A stretch of DNA of 64,000 nt from Fasciola hepatica (GCA_948099385.1 CANUEZ040000116.1:11990501-12054500); one strand, 5' to 3'. Positions 24,195 through 35,429 are shown, numbered from the stretch's first letter. Notes: generated from the sequence alone by a model not told the origin. Translations and numbers: made by a program.

Positions 24195-25034
24195 AAAGCG
24201 TTCCTATTCAAGCTTCAAATAACAAGGTGCGGCCGGCCGGCCGCTGAAATTCTGTACAATATCTGTACCGTTGTTACATTTGGCTGTTAGTTCACGGTCA
24301 TTAGTGCTTTATATCTCACTAGGCTAATGTATTTTAGATAATAACTGGAGTGGTAATGCTGTAACCTAATGATTCCATAAATGGCTATTGAAACTAGACA
24401 TTTTGTCGATAAACTCGATCTTTCAGTCAACCGAGTCACTTTTTGAATAGCATATTTACTGAATACTTACTTACATTTTGTGGTGATTAAAACAAGCGGT
24501 AGAAAAGAAGCACATTTTACAGGCGATAGAAAACAAGAACACAGGTAACCGTGGCCACAGTTATGGAAAATTATTGTCACGTAGTTATGGTAACACTGGT
24601 ATCACAAGAGATAATGTGCTAATAATTGCAGACCATTTTCAAGTGACTTGTGACTGCGTCATACGGCCCCGTATCGATGGTCAAGGTAAGCTCAAAATGC
24701 CTGGTTGTTGCTTTCGGACCCACAAAGTGGATTGTTCAGACGAATGCCACATCACCTGGGCGATAGATGGTGTTTGAAATATTAATTTAGACACAAGGGA
24801 ATCGGCACACACGAGATGTGGAATCCACGGCTAGTCCGGTTTTCGTCTGTGAAGACAGAACTGGTTCGTAAATGAACAAGACACGGAGTTCGGCAACAAT
24901 ATGTGTGGTTCTGACGGGATTATTTCGTTACTCATTTTACCGGGCGTTCTTTTTTTTCGGAAGTTTGGTACAGTTTCCTGTATAAGGTTTGATAGAATTG
25001 ACAAGTAGTGTTAATCCCAACGTCAACCCGGTCG

Positions 25035-25112
25035 GTCCAAGACGGGGTTCCAACCCACAGACGTACGCCACTCACGCTTTAGCACCGCGTGAGCTCTATC
25101 ATCAAAGCTACG
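25035..25112 (-). repeat. tRNA-like SINE fragment
   Basis: The minus strand reads GAGCTCACGCGGTGCTAAAG (A-box region), then GGGTTGGAACCCC (B-box region with one change). It has no complete cloverleaf. Confidence 0.45.
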
Positions 25113-27529
25113 AGAACACCCCACTAGAGGTCCAAAAATTTCTGAATTACATAGCATCGTGTCCCTTGTGTACTTCTGTAATTCGAGTGGGTACATTTTA
25201 TGGACTGAACCGGGCTTGACGAAGTTCAACTACTGAGATCAATCCAAAATAGCTTCCCTAATGTTTGTAAGCAAAATCCAATCCCACTCTTATTGGAATT
25301 GATATGATAAAGTAACAGAACTAACAGACAACTGTTAGTGCTAACAGCTGTTTGAATGTGTAACCTATTTTTTACAGTATGAGATTCGGGAAAATAATCT
25401 CCGCAGTTGTTCAGTTGGGGTAATGAAGGACAAAATTAGTCCGGTGTCCAATAAAAGAGGTTTTTCAGATTACAAAAGTAAAATGTACAATTCCCCACAA
25501 GCACCTTGAAGAAATTGATTGTTTTCAGTTAGTTGGTCATATTCAATCATATGCGGAATGGTCGTGATCGGAACTGCCGTACCATTGTCTTTCGGGGGTT
25601 ACTTCCCCAAGTGGTCATTCCTGTTCCGTTTATTTGACCACTAACGATGCTGACATTGATGTATGTTGGGGCTTACATTCCGACACTGTTGTCCAAGTCA
25701 TCTCCATGGTATCCACAAACTTTGGGAGTAACCAGGCCGAGTGAAACAATTCATGACTCATTGTGTAGAGTGTGACAGTACCTGCCAATATATGACTTTT
25801 GTAGAAAGGAGTACGTGAACCGTGAGTACGATCGTCTGAATGCAGTTCTCACTAGTAGTTAGAGACCAATTTTAAAGACCCTTTGTTCGTCTGATGTGTG
25901 TAAGGTCACGCCCACTCACTGGGACCAGTCAAAACGGATCGCTAACAAGATATCGAAATTTATCGTATTTTATAAACACAGAGCTGGTGACTCATCCAAC
26001 ACCTGACAGACAAATTTATGAGATATTTCCTTACAGTTAATTTACTCACACAGATATATGTCAAACAGTATGAGTGTAATTCTTTCTCCTTACGACAGTC
26101 GTTCCACGCACCGGGAACAAATAGGCTGAGAATAGTTCTGGGTTCAGAATGATAACCTCACATCCTTCAGAATACCAGTTTTTCAATGATTCGCGGAATT
26201 ATTACCGTCTGAAAAAAAAACTAATTCCTTTGGAAAAAATAATGCCTTCATAATGGCTCACAACGAAAGATTGTATCATGTAGGTTTCTAAAGTAATATA
26301 CTTAGATCAGGAGCCTTGCGATATGGTTTAACAACATTTGCGAGACTGAAATCACAGCGCAAGGCTTTTAAACTGTGGTGTAGGGCTATGCTGTTTGTCT
26401 GTTGAACTAAAGGAAATATCATAAAACTAACGACTGTTGAGTTTATATGCAAATAAAGAAATGTGGACTCGGACGGGGAATTTCGCCGTGAGCATTGCCA
26501 CTGATAGTATTGGTCGGTCCAGGATAAAACAAAATCTCTCGCAAGTGGGATAATCGTACGGCCTGTCAATTTGGACCTGACACGGAAAAACTGTCCATGT
26601 ATGGAAGCGTACGAGGAACAATTTCCACCGGCGCTCGTTGGTGTAATCAGAAGGCATCTCTACAATGATGACATCATGGAGGCTGTTGATGAAAAATCAT
26701 CCTTGACACTCGTGTGAATGATTGATACACATATTTAATAATCTTTTTTTCCAGGTTGTTCCCGAAAGTTTTGTATATCTTATCAAACTCATTTGATGGG
26801 GCCTTACTGTGGACTTGTACACTCTTTCACAGTATACTCTTGATCATTGTATACAACTATCATTCTACGAAAAAATTGGTTCAGAAACGGCCACATCTAA
26901 TAGGTATGCATTGATCAGTAGATATGTCATTTAGAACCATCCCGTTCGACAAATACTGTACATAGGGGAATACTGGGAGGATCATAGCGGAGAATCAGAA
27001 TTGTGAATATCAACCCTGTTAGTTTGGAACTGAATGAGTGCAATCATCGACGAATCACTTGTCCTGTTTATTTGTTTGTCTGTTTGCCTAACGGCTTCAT
27101 TGACTTTCAGGTAAGAGAAGTGCCCATATTGGGACTTGTTGTTTTTGCTCACAGGTTGGTGTAGCCTGATCTTAGTCTCCTAGGTATTAGAGAGGATTGG
27201 TAAATGAACCGTTGCAAAACTGATAACCATTATGGGCTGCATGAGCTGCCCAGCCATGTAGCCTTCTCTAACAACCCAATCAGGACAGTGTTTTCAAGCT
27301 CAAGCGGTCATATGCTCAATTGTTCCTCCCACGCATTCCGTATGAGTATACGGAACAACTTTTCAAATGACTAAGCAATTTATCCTTGAAACTTGAGTGA
27401 AACTGGGTCTCTTCCGTGTTTCTCAGCTGTCTCATCAAGGTTTCCTAGCCCATATTATAGTACCCAGGGGTCAGTGTTCCTCTGCGCATGGGGGGGAGGG
27501 GTTGCTTGTGTTGGATCTGCTATATATAA

Positions 27530-27660
27530 AAACAAATTCCGTGAGCACACAGCCCAGTAAGTCTGTCATCGGGAGCCCATAATCACCGCAATCGAGCATC
27601 GAAACGGCTACCAATGGCTTGCTCACTACAATATCTCCTTGAAATCTGCCTTGAAAATGG
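27530..27660 (+). repeat. Dispersed repeat E, copy 1
   Basis: Aligns with 44548-44668 in the same orientation. Shared blocks are AAAAACA, TTC-GTGAGC, CAGTA-GTC, TCGG, and CACTACA-TATC. Nature unknown; identity is moderate. Confidence 0.45.
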
Positions 27661-28444
27661 AGAATAATTTGTGGGAAGTTGGGATTCACAAATAGGGTGG
27701 GAGTTGTGTTCATGTTTTGTGTTTGTTTAACTACGACACAAGACTCTTAAACTGCGCCGTTTGATTCCTAAACTAGGTAAATTGCCGTATTCCTGATTTT
27801 TATTCGTCAATGCATGCTAACGGAAAAACGGCCACTGATTGCAGATAAAATTTCCAGCAACTTATGGTGTGTTCGATGCGTGCTGTTATCTGTTTGTGAC
27901 TTTTTTCCGGACAAACTCGTATGATAGTCGCCATTACGCGATTAAAAGAATTGCAAAGCATGGAAATATTTCAAAATCTATCACTTCCAGATGATTCAAA
28001 GAGCACCAAGGTGGAGTGGTTTTAGGAATGATACAAGAACAACTGCTTATATAACTGATCTGAGTTAAAATCTGACACAGATAGCATTCGCTTTCAATAG
28101 ACTTTATTGCCATTGATAATGAGAGACTTCCTTGTCTTACCACTGGTGATATCATTCTCAGCGTTCAGGTATTTATCCAAAGGTGTATTTCACAGAAAAC
28201 GAATCACAGATCCCCTAGATTGAATCCCAAGTTGTTGTACGATTGAATTATAACTGGTTTCCAAGCGTGGGATTTGGCTAAGGCGCGAAAATAGTCAACA
28301 GGTTTGGTTCAGTAGGATGTTTTAGGCATTCAAGCAGAGGTTCACGAGACCCGCTTCCCGGACGGTTGGATGGCTAGGTGTGGTGGTTAGTGGCATGTTT
28401 ACACTCTGACTTTTTCCCCCCATCTACATGATTTTCACCAATAC

Positions 28445-29024
28445 TGTAGAAACTATCCCGATTACTTGAACTTTCAATATAGCAGAAAACGTGGTCTCAC
28501 CAGCTTTACGCACGATATGGGCTGTACACGGCTACGGGCAGCAGAACAAATTCCAATTGTATAACCGTATTTACCGTAATTTCGTGGTTCTAAACAATGC
28601 AATACATAAAAATACATAAATTCAATGACTTACAGCCAGGTGAGCAACCAAGGGCAACAGTACAGAAAGTTATCCGAAAAATCGGGACAGCGCGGTCATA
28701 AACGGTCCACTCAGCAAGGAGTCATGCGAAACTGTAGCGCAGCACGGTTGCGGTACAAACAGTGGGTCAAGAAGCGTAAGTGAAACGTTCTGCAAAATTT
28801 TCTTACAAGGGGAATGTACAATCATAGAACAATCGAGTCGGGAACATAACGTAAAATGTTCACGCACCATACGTCGGAAAGGGGTAAATCTGAACTGTGT
28901 CAGTACAGTAAAAACAGATAATTGGATCACAAGTATTCGAGGTTCATGACGCATATACACGCTACTCACGAGTAAGACAAGCGAAGATGTCGTCAAAAAT
29001 ACAAATTACAAAAAGTAATTTACA
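28445..29024 (-). repeat. 3' LTR of the BEL/Pao element
   Basis: 580 bp, starting TGTAGAAAC and ending TTTACA on the plus strand. In the element's sense direction it carries an open 108-codon frame (28996-28670) of no known family, present unchanged in the other LTR. Confidence 0.93.
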
Positions 29025-31209
29025 CTGCCCCCAGGTCAAGGAACCTCACCAGCCATATTCGTAATTGAAGCGTCACCTTCCAGCAAGCACGGTTGTCGTA
29101 GATCTCGTCGGTGAATGCCGTTAACAGTGCGTACCATGATTTCTCTTGTTCGACCATCGCGTCCAATGGTGGTGCTTTCCACGATACCTTTACTTGGTGA
29201 AACATGGCTTCAGTATCTGCAGCCAGAGTGTACCGATACTCCCGGAACCTCGGAAGAACCCCACATAGACCTTTGACGAGGTCTGGTCCCGTCAGTAGTT
29301 GCTTATTCAGGGACGTTTTGTTGCATTCTGCAGCACAATCGAATACAACTCTAACCTTCGCTTGATCTCCGTGCTTGTACACTCCATGGTGCGCAAGATA
29401 CAGTACATGCGGGCCAGTTAAGTTCTGTTCTGAGCCGGATACAATCTCAGCGTAGCCTTTCGTAATGTACTCGTTGGCCGTGGCTGCGGATTTTTCTTTA
29501 AGGTCATGGTCACTTTCGAATCGCTTCTTGAGAAACAGCGGTCTCTTTGGTGCAACATCCTTATTATCCGGCAAGCATGGCCCACCAGGCTCCCATGGTA
29601 GGGCCATTTCATAGTGGCCGTTGACCCAACGCATTGAGGCGGTCATATTACGTAAAGCTGTTTTATCTTCTTCTGACCTACTCCGTTTGATGCAATCCGC
29701 CTCCACGAACTCAAAGTTGAACACAGGCTCCAAGCTCATGTCCAATTCAGTGGTCGCGACATGACTAATGTTAGCCCTCGCGTTACTAGGACGTTGGCAC
29801 GGAGTTGGTCCTAATATTGCCCATCCTAGAGGTCCTCTCATGCCATAAGGATCATTCGGACTGCCCGTTCGTTGTTGTAGCACCCAATGTGCCTTTGGAA
29901 CGTCGGCACCAATGAGAATACGGATGTCGTAGTCATCAATGGCTGGCATCGGGACTTCTTGAAGATGACCCCAACCTTCTGAATCTTGCTTTAGGTTGAG
30001 TGGTCTCAGTTTAGGCAAGTTTTCCACCGCCCGTGCTTGGCGGACTTGGATGACTTCCTGACCTTCTAGCGAAGTTAATGCAAGGGATACAGTGCGCGCC
30101 TTGGTTACAGTTTGCTCCAGCACGGAGCCGTCACTCAGATCATCGATACATTTTCTGGCAATCACGTGAGGCCTGCCGACCCGGCGTTCTAGTATGCGTA
30201 TGGCTTCGTCGTAACCTTCCTGCGGCTTAAGGACCGTGCACCACCGTATGGCTTCAGCTGGTTCCACCTCACAAGCCGAAATCAAGTAATCGAGGAGGTA
30301 GGCGGGGTCGTTATTGAACCTCGCGACCGTAGACTGGAAATTTCTCATGAAACCAATGAAATCCATGGGATTTCCATCGAATGTGACTGATCGGCGAGCA
30401 GGCAGGCTCATACAAGCTTGCAACAGCCTGGCGGTCTCGCTGACGTGGTCGAATTCCCTGGATTTAGCGGGCAGAACACGTATTCCCGGTCCATTCAGTG
30501 TAATTTGGTCTTCCTGCCTTGTCTTCGACCCTGGTAAGGACATGACATAATCGTGAACAATTTTCAGCCTTTCACCGGGAGGTGGCGTAGGTGGCAGTAA
30601 AGGCTCAGATCCAAAACAGCAATTATAGTCGGACAACTCTTTGACGATTTCATCCTTGATTTCACTTATGCGTTTGGCAGCCTCGGCCTCCAGCTCTAAT
30701 TGCTTAAGCTTCAACCTAGCCAGTCGCAGTTCACGTTGTAGCTTTGCTCTGGAGGTTGAGCCATTTGCTGACTGAGCCTCTCTGCGGTTTGCTGACTGAG
30801 CCTCCCTGCGGTTTGCTGGATGAGCCTTCTTGTGGTTTACTGAATGAAGCACCATGCGGTTTGCTGAATGAGCCTCCATGCGGTTTGCTGGATGAGCCTC
30901 CTTGCGATTTGCTGAATGAGCCTCCATGCGGTTAACTGAATGAGCCTCCATGCGGTTTTCTGGATGAGCCTCCTTGCGGTTAACTGAATGAGCCTCCATG
31001 CGGTTAACTGAATGAGCCTCCATGCGGTTTGCTGGATGAGCCTCCTTGCGGTTAACTGAATAAGCCTCCATGCGGTTAACTGAATAAGCCTCCATGCGGT
31101 TTGCTGGATGAGCCTCCCAGCGATTTGCTGACTGAGCCTCCCAGGAGTGTTTCCGCAAACCAGGGAATTCATCAAAAGAAGACTCTATACTGGACGCAGT
31201 TGACTTCAT
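29020..31209 (-). CDS. Chimeric Gag-Pol-like protein of the BEL/Pao element
   Basis: About 729 codons without a stop, filling the whole internal region. The first ATG is at 31209; a TTG three codons upstream is less likely. The stop overlaps the 3' LTR. In order: (1) Ser-rich start; (2) 16 tandem octapeptides of the form E-A-H-S/P-x-N-R-x, residues ~24-151; (3) a charged helical segment (LQRELRLARLKLKQLELEAE), probably coiled coil; (4) a BEL gag block around VTFDGNPMDFIGFMRNFQS; (5) a segment like the end of the BEL protease region (YDIRILIGADVPKAHW, GPLGWAILGP); (6) the start of RT, VRVVFDCAAECN to YTLAADTEAMFHQV, with the motif A Asp. Then the frame jumps to an unplaceable tail. The protease DTGS-type motif, gag zinc knuckle, RT YxDD, RNase H and integrase are absent. 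The deletions keep the frame. Confidence 0.88.
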   Translation of the reverse strand: MKSTASSIESSFDEFPGLRKHSWEAQSANRWEAHPANRMEAYSVNRMEAYSVNRKEAHPANRMEAHSVNRMEAHSVNRKEAHPENRMEAHSVNRMEAHSANRKEAHPANRMEAHSANRMVLHSVNHKKAHPANRREAQSANRREAQSANGSTSRAKLQRELRLARLKLKQLELEAEAAKRISEIKDEIVKELSDYNCCFGSEPLLPPTPPPGERLKIVHDYVMSLPGSKTRQEDQITLNGPGIRVLPAKSREFDHVSETARLLQACMSLPARRSVTFDGNPMDFIGFMRNFQSTVARFNNDPAYLLDYLISACEVEPAEAIRWCTVLKPQEGYDEAIRILERRVGRPHVIARKCIDDLSDGSVLEQTVTKARTVSLALTSLEGQEVIQVRQARAVENLPKLRPLNLKQDSEGWGHLQEVPMPAIDDYDIRILIGADVPKAHWVLQQRTGSPNDPYGMRGPLGWAILGPTPCQRPSNARANISHVATTELDMSLEPVFNFEFVEADCIKRSRSEEDKTALRNMTASMRWVNGHYEMALPWEPGGPCLPDNKDVAPKRPLFLKKRFESDHDLKEKSAATANEYITKGYAEIVSGSEQNLTGPHVLYLAHHGVYKHGDQAKVRVVFDCAAECNKTSLNKQLLTGPDLVKGLCGVLPRFREYRYTLAADTEAMFHQVKVSWKAPPLDAMVEQEKSWYALLTAFTDEIYDNRACWKVTLQLRIWLVRFLDLGAV
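30757..31140 (-). repeat. 24-bp coding minisatellite (16 octapeptides)
   Basis: Sixteen tandem 24-bp units inside the BEL-type frame, each giving eight residues around EAHSxNRM or EAHPANRK. Units fall into alternating subtypes (SVNRM, PANRM, SANRK), and a higher-order M/M/K pattern suggests expansion in blocks of about three units. All units keep length and frame. Confidence 0.92.
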
Positions 31210-31236
31210 TCCAGACAATATTGGTTACTGGCTAAC

Positions 31237-31816
31237 TGTAGAAACTATCCCGATTACTTGAACTTTCAATATAGCATAAAACGTGGTCTCACCAGCTTTA
31301 CGCACGATATGGGCTGTACACGGCTACGGGCAGCAGAACAAATTCCAATTGTATAACCGTATTTACCGTAATTTCGTGGTTCTAAACAATGCAATACATA
31401 AAAATACATAAATTCAATGACTTACAGCCAGGTGAGCAACCAAGGGCAACAGTACAGAAAGTTATCCGAAAAATCGGGACAGCGCGGTCATAAACGGTCC
31501 ACTCAGCAAGGAGTCATGCGAAACTGTAGCGCAGCACGGTTGCGGTACAAACAGTGGGTCAAGAAGCGTAAGTGAAACGTTCTGCAAAATTTTCTTACAA
31601 GGGGAATGTACAATCATAGAACAATCGAGTCGGGAACATAACGTAAAATGTTCACGCACCATACGTCGGAAAGGGGTAAATCTGAACTGTGTCAGTACAG
31701 TAAAAACAGATAATTGGATCACAAGTATTCGAGGTTCATGACGCATATACACGCTACTCACGAGTAAGACAAGCGAAGATGTCGTCAAAAATACAAATTA
31801 CAAAAAGTAATTTACA
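31237..31816 (-). repeat. 5' LTR of the BEL/Pao element
   Basis: 580 bp, matching 28445-29024 except for one base seen by eye. In the sense direction the internal region starts GTTAGCCAGTAACC. I could not assign a primer tRNA to it with confidence. Confidence 0.93.
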
Positions 31817-33136
31817 AATACCTTTGTATTTTGTTCCTTTCCCCAGTGCGCTTTTATCAGTTTGACTTTCTACTCGATGACTTTATCGTGTAGCGACCAA
31901 TAGCAGGGCGGTTGAGTGCAGAATTTAGACATGTTCACACTCGAGCGAAGTCAAGTAAATTTGGTCACTTCGGAGTCTGGTACAGACCTGCTCACAGCCG
32001 ACCCCGTACTCTAATGAGAATCATGATGGACTTTAGCACTCGGACTTTTCACATTTGAAATAGACTGCGGATAGTGTGGATAGACAACCTAATCTGTTGG
32101 TATGAGTAGTACGGTATTTCGCGTTTTTCTTTAAAATTTGTTATTTGGTATCCATGATCATTTCGTCCATGGAAATCCATGAGAGCACAATGTTGCGTTC
32201 TAAGTATTTTCAAAAAGTGCAGGTAATTTGCTGAATGTGAAGTCAGACAGACGCACGTACTTGCCGCATCAAGAGGTAAGTCTAAGCTAGTCAAGACCGC
32301 AAAGCAGGTTCAAATGCATTCCAGGATCGCTGATCACGTATGATTGGTCAGAACACCTACACAAGCAGGTATGTCCAGACATACGTGTGCACATGAATGA
32401 ATGCGTGCGGTCTTGCGTCCACAGCTGGATCAATACGTCAACACTACTCATCATGCACAGCTGACTCGAGACGTATGCAGCTGGTCACGAGTATAGCAAC
32501 TGACTCACACGCTAAATGTCTTGTCGATAACTTCCCATTACACCAACAGGGCCTGGTGACTAGAATAGTGAGAGAGTTGGACTGTTATGTATCAGATCAT
32601 CAATGATGAGCGAAACGCTGATAATATTTGATAAATCGAGTCATTTTATGACAGGTTAGGGTTTCTGTCTCATCAAGTACAGATCTTGTACCAAATGATA
32701 ACTGAACCAAGTAGTTTTACTCAGGGGTCTTAATCAGCCAGCAGCTTTGAAAGATCTAAAGTAAATCAATACTTTCCCGTTCGGGATTCGTTGGCAAGAT
32801 GCGCCTGAAGCTCAAATGGTGGTGTGTGTGCTTTGTGTGTTTCGTCGTTCACCAGTCCCCATTCCTAGGCACCCTACAACCCATCCGATTTAAAGTTTAC
32901 TCAGCTTCTGGGGGATATGGAACTGTCTCACATTCAATATCATACACCATATTCGATATGTCAGGTGACAGAAGTGATTTCTTTTTTTAAGAGTTGTATC
33001 CGGAATTGGCAACTGGAAAACAGGACTGTGTCGAACGATTTGTAATTACTTCTTCTCTATCCTGACTCATTCGTATTCGTAATATGATGCTCTATCAAGG
33101 ATATTTTTCAACCCCTACTTATATTCACCCAACCAG

Positions 33137-33285
33137 GATGCAAACGCGTCACCGAGACAGGTGTTTGCCAACTGGCTCGTCATTCACGACTGCGGCATTT
33201 GGAATTGACGCATTGTCCGGGAGCAAGCTGTCGTGTGAAATCATATTTACACCATAATCTCCCAGATTGCCGTCTGTCTGACTGA
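33137..33285 (+). CDS. FBXL16-like leucine-rich-repeat protein, last coding exon
   Basis: The acceptor CACCCAACCAG is followed by GA, which completes the Gly codon begun at 21051. The frame then runs 48 codons to TGA at 33283-33285. It encodes the final repeat: KRVTETGVCQLARHSRLRHL, then ELTHCPGA, ending about 20 residues later with LPDCRLSD. This corresponds to the C-terminus of FBXL16 as I remember it (GCPLLTTTGL..., ELTNCPGA, LP-C near the end). Length after the LELT block and the position of the stop agree with that protein. Phase, splice signals and family match all support joining this exon to 20903-21051. No AATAAA is visible in the next few hundred bases, so the 3' UTR end is undefined. 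Confidence 0.85.
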
Positions 33286-33868
33286 TTTTTTGTGTGGGAC
33301 TTTTGATCACGCACATTCGCACACACTCACAGCCTGAGCTACTCAGGTTGCGCGGGACTTTTCAAAGTTGGTTTGTAGGACAAGGAATAATCAGTGTTTT
33401 GAGTTGTCTCATTCTTCTCATTTGCAAATTCTACCATCCCAGCGCTTGTGCGCCTTTTCTGTGTTTCACCATTTCCACGTGAATCTGTTTCTGTATGTGT
33501 GTTCTGCTCCGTTCTGCAAAGTCGTGAACCAATTTTAAGCTTCATGATCATCAGTGTGGTCACAATACTAATCTGTTAGACTTTTGTCCCCTTCCTCTTT
33601 GTGAAATTTGGTCATTTATCTGTGATACACAGTCGATCTCTGACACACTTTGTCACTACAAAACTCCATCAACACAAACCGAATTGTTGTACTCAGAGGT
33701 GCGTGCGCGCGATACCTATTTTTGTTTTCGTTTCAGTCACTGTACAGTAATTCATTTGAGGAACAAAACACGATGTGAAACACAATCAAAGAAATACATG
33801 CACAGACAAGCTATCCTACGCAGTGATTTCTGTGTTACCTGTCCACGATAAATCAGATCAGTTGTTGT

Positions 33869-33870
<2 letters not shown>
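33286..33870 (+). other. Probable 3' UTR or flank, nothing specific
   Basis: Directly downstream of the FBXL16-like stop codon. It contains CACACTCACAG-like simple sequence but no canonical polyadenylation signal that I can see. Confidence 0.35.

Positions 33871-33923
<53 letters not shown>
33871..33923 (+). repeat. (AT)n microsatellite
   Basis: About 26 perfect AT units. Confidence 0.97.
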
Positions 33924-33927
<4 letters not shown>

Positions 33928-34044
33928 GAAGTAGCAGGACGACAACAGATTCTTATTCAGGCCTGACAACCTTTTTTTCAAAGCCAACTTTAAAATTGAT
34001 AAATTTCAATATCAGTAGTAGGAGATTTTCATTCCTCATTAAAT

Positions 34045-34325
34045 GATTCATCATGCAGAATATCAACAACTAGCTCGTCTTTGAAGACCATGGAAACACC
34101 TGGGCTGTACAGCTGAATTTTCAATCTATTTCAGAAGTCATCAGTGCTGCTCACCCAAGCAGTCCCAAGTGGGACTCGAGTCCGGTGTGTACGATTGTGG
34201 GTCGAACAAGTGTGACCACCAGGCCATCCAGGGGCTGGTTACCAACGATTTTCTTCGCGTCGACACTGCACGGTGTGGTATGTGTTCATCACTGATCCTG
34301 AACGGTAACCACCCGTTAGCCGCAC
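34045..34325 (-). repeat. SINE family B, diverged copy
   Basis: Minus strand: the leader GGGTGGTTACCGTTCAG, tRNA-like head, B-box GGACTCGAGTCCCAC, then CAGCACTGATGACTTCTGA and CCATGGTCTTCAAAG. It matches 54.9-55.4 kb along head, body and tail (CATGATGAATC). Reading frames on both strands inside it are artefacts. Confidence 0.75.
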
Positions 34326-34329
34326 ACCG

Positions 34330-35429
34330 ATTAATTTCTGCTATGGACATCTCATATGTGGGCATTATAAACAACCAACGGAGTTTCGCTAATTTACCAG
34401 TCAGTATTGTTGGAAATGAAAACTGGTAATCAATATTTTAAACTGTTGCATTATTAAGGCTCTAGTCATAATTCAATTTGCATAGGAACACTGCACACTA
34501 GGTTCGTCTGTTCTTTGTGAGGAATCATTGGCGGGGAATTTCGGAACAGACGCACAAGTGGATACTTTATTTCAGTATGGGTTCATCAATATGCCACTGG
34601 ATTTTCGGTACGCATCCTTCGTGACAAAACATCCCGAAATTGGTCTTCAAATATGCATATTATCTACCGGTAATCACGGAATTTCTGATTTGATTTCACT
34701 TGATTGTTAAGTGATCTCGACTCGATGCAATTAATCATCTCGAAAATGCGATCCTCAAAAATGCTACTGACTATATATCATTTGTTATGCTACCTGGCTG
34801 TTTGTTCACAGCACTTATTACGCCTGGATAGGTGATTGTGAATACTGTTCGACTGCCCTCCCGAATGGTATCAGTCAGTTAGGTGATGTTTTCTTGTTTC
34901 CACGCATCGCTGCTGGTCATAGCAACACATACGCGCACAAAACAAAGCGAAACATAATGACGAGAACAAACCCTGGATGATGTTGAAGAGCAATATCGTT
35001 GAAATTGGATACGTAGTGTGATAGTAGAATACAAAAGAATTTTGTTTAACCTGCTAATCTAATGAATTTGGAGTTACTTGTCGTCAAGATCGTAAAACAG
35101 TGGAAACCATAGACCATTCCGACAGATAGGTCAGAGATCGATGACGAGGTTTTGGAGTCGGTTTGCACCTTCAAAGTGTAAAATACTGTTGTGACACTGG
35201 GTTGGCCCTACTCCGAACCTTTTCCTAGGAGAGGAAACCTTGACTGAGGTAGATATGTTGAGTCGCCTGAGCAGTTACCTCTCAACAGGTTGTGGCATAT
35301 TTAATGGACTTTCGTCACGTACACAAAAGACTCCCTTAGTTTTGCCATTTCGAACGGCCTGTTACGCCGGTGGGATATATTCAGTTGTGTCTCGAGGTTG
35401 AGTATGGAAGGTGACAATATGGTCAGCCT
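34330..35429. other. Unassigned DNA
   Basis: No gene or repeat recognised. Confidence 0.45.

Larger units (their letters stand above)
28445..31816 (-). mobile_element. Young non-autonomous BEL/Pao LTR retrotransposon
   Basis: Two 580-bp direct repeats with TG...CA ends (28445-29024 and 31237-31816) flank a 2,212-bp internal region. The bases just outside are AATAC on both sides (28440-28444 and 31817-31821), a 5-bp target-site duplication in the range usual for BEL/Pao. By eye the two LTRs differ at one position (28485 G, 31277 T), so the insertion is recent. A purine-rich stretch (GGGGGCAG in the sense direction) abuts the 3' LTR, as a polypurine tract should. The internal region is one long open frame with BEL-type gag and Pol blocks but without RT catalytic core, RNase H or integrase. 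It could move only with help from a full-length relative. It lies antisense in the FBXL16-like intron. Confidence 0.92.
21052..33136 (+). other. 12.1 kb intron of the FBXL16-like gene
   Basis: It starts GTAAGT and ends CAACCAG. It contains C-rich tracts, a tRNA-like SINE fragment, a dispersed repeat and the whole BEL/Pao insertion in antisense. Apart from those, 21052-28444 and 31817-33136 hold nothing I can name. A GATT/GACT-rich patch sits near 21961-21992. A possible cryptic exon (24631-24684, TTGCAG before, GTAAGC after) has no recognisable product. Confidence 0.75.

Noticed and set aside
24631..24684. Cryptic exon with TTGCAG acceptor and GTAAGC donor
   Set aside because: Signals fit but the short product matches nothing in FBXL16 or any family I know; listed only inside the intron note.
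30744..30935. Plus-strand frame with repeated Leu-Pro-Pro-Cys-Gly units
   Set aside because: Antisense shadow of the 24-bp minisatellite in the BEL-type Gag frame.
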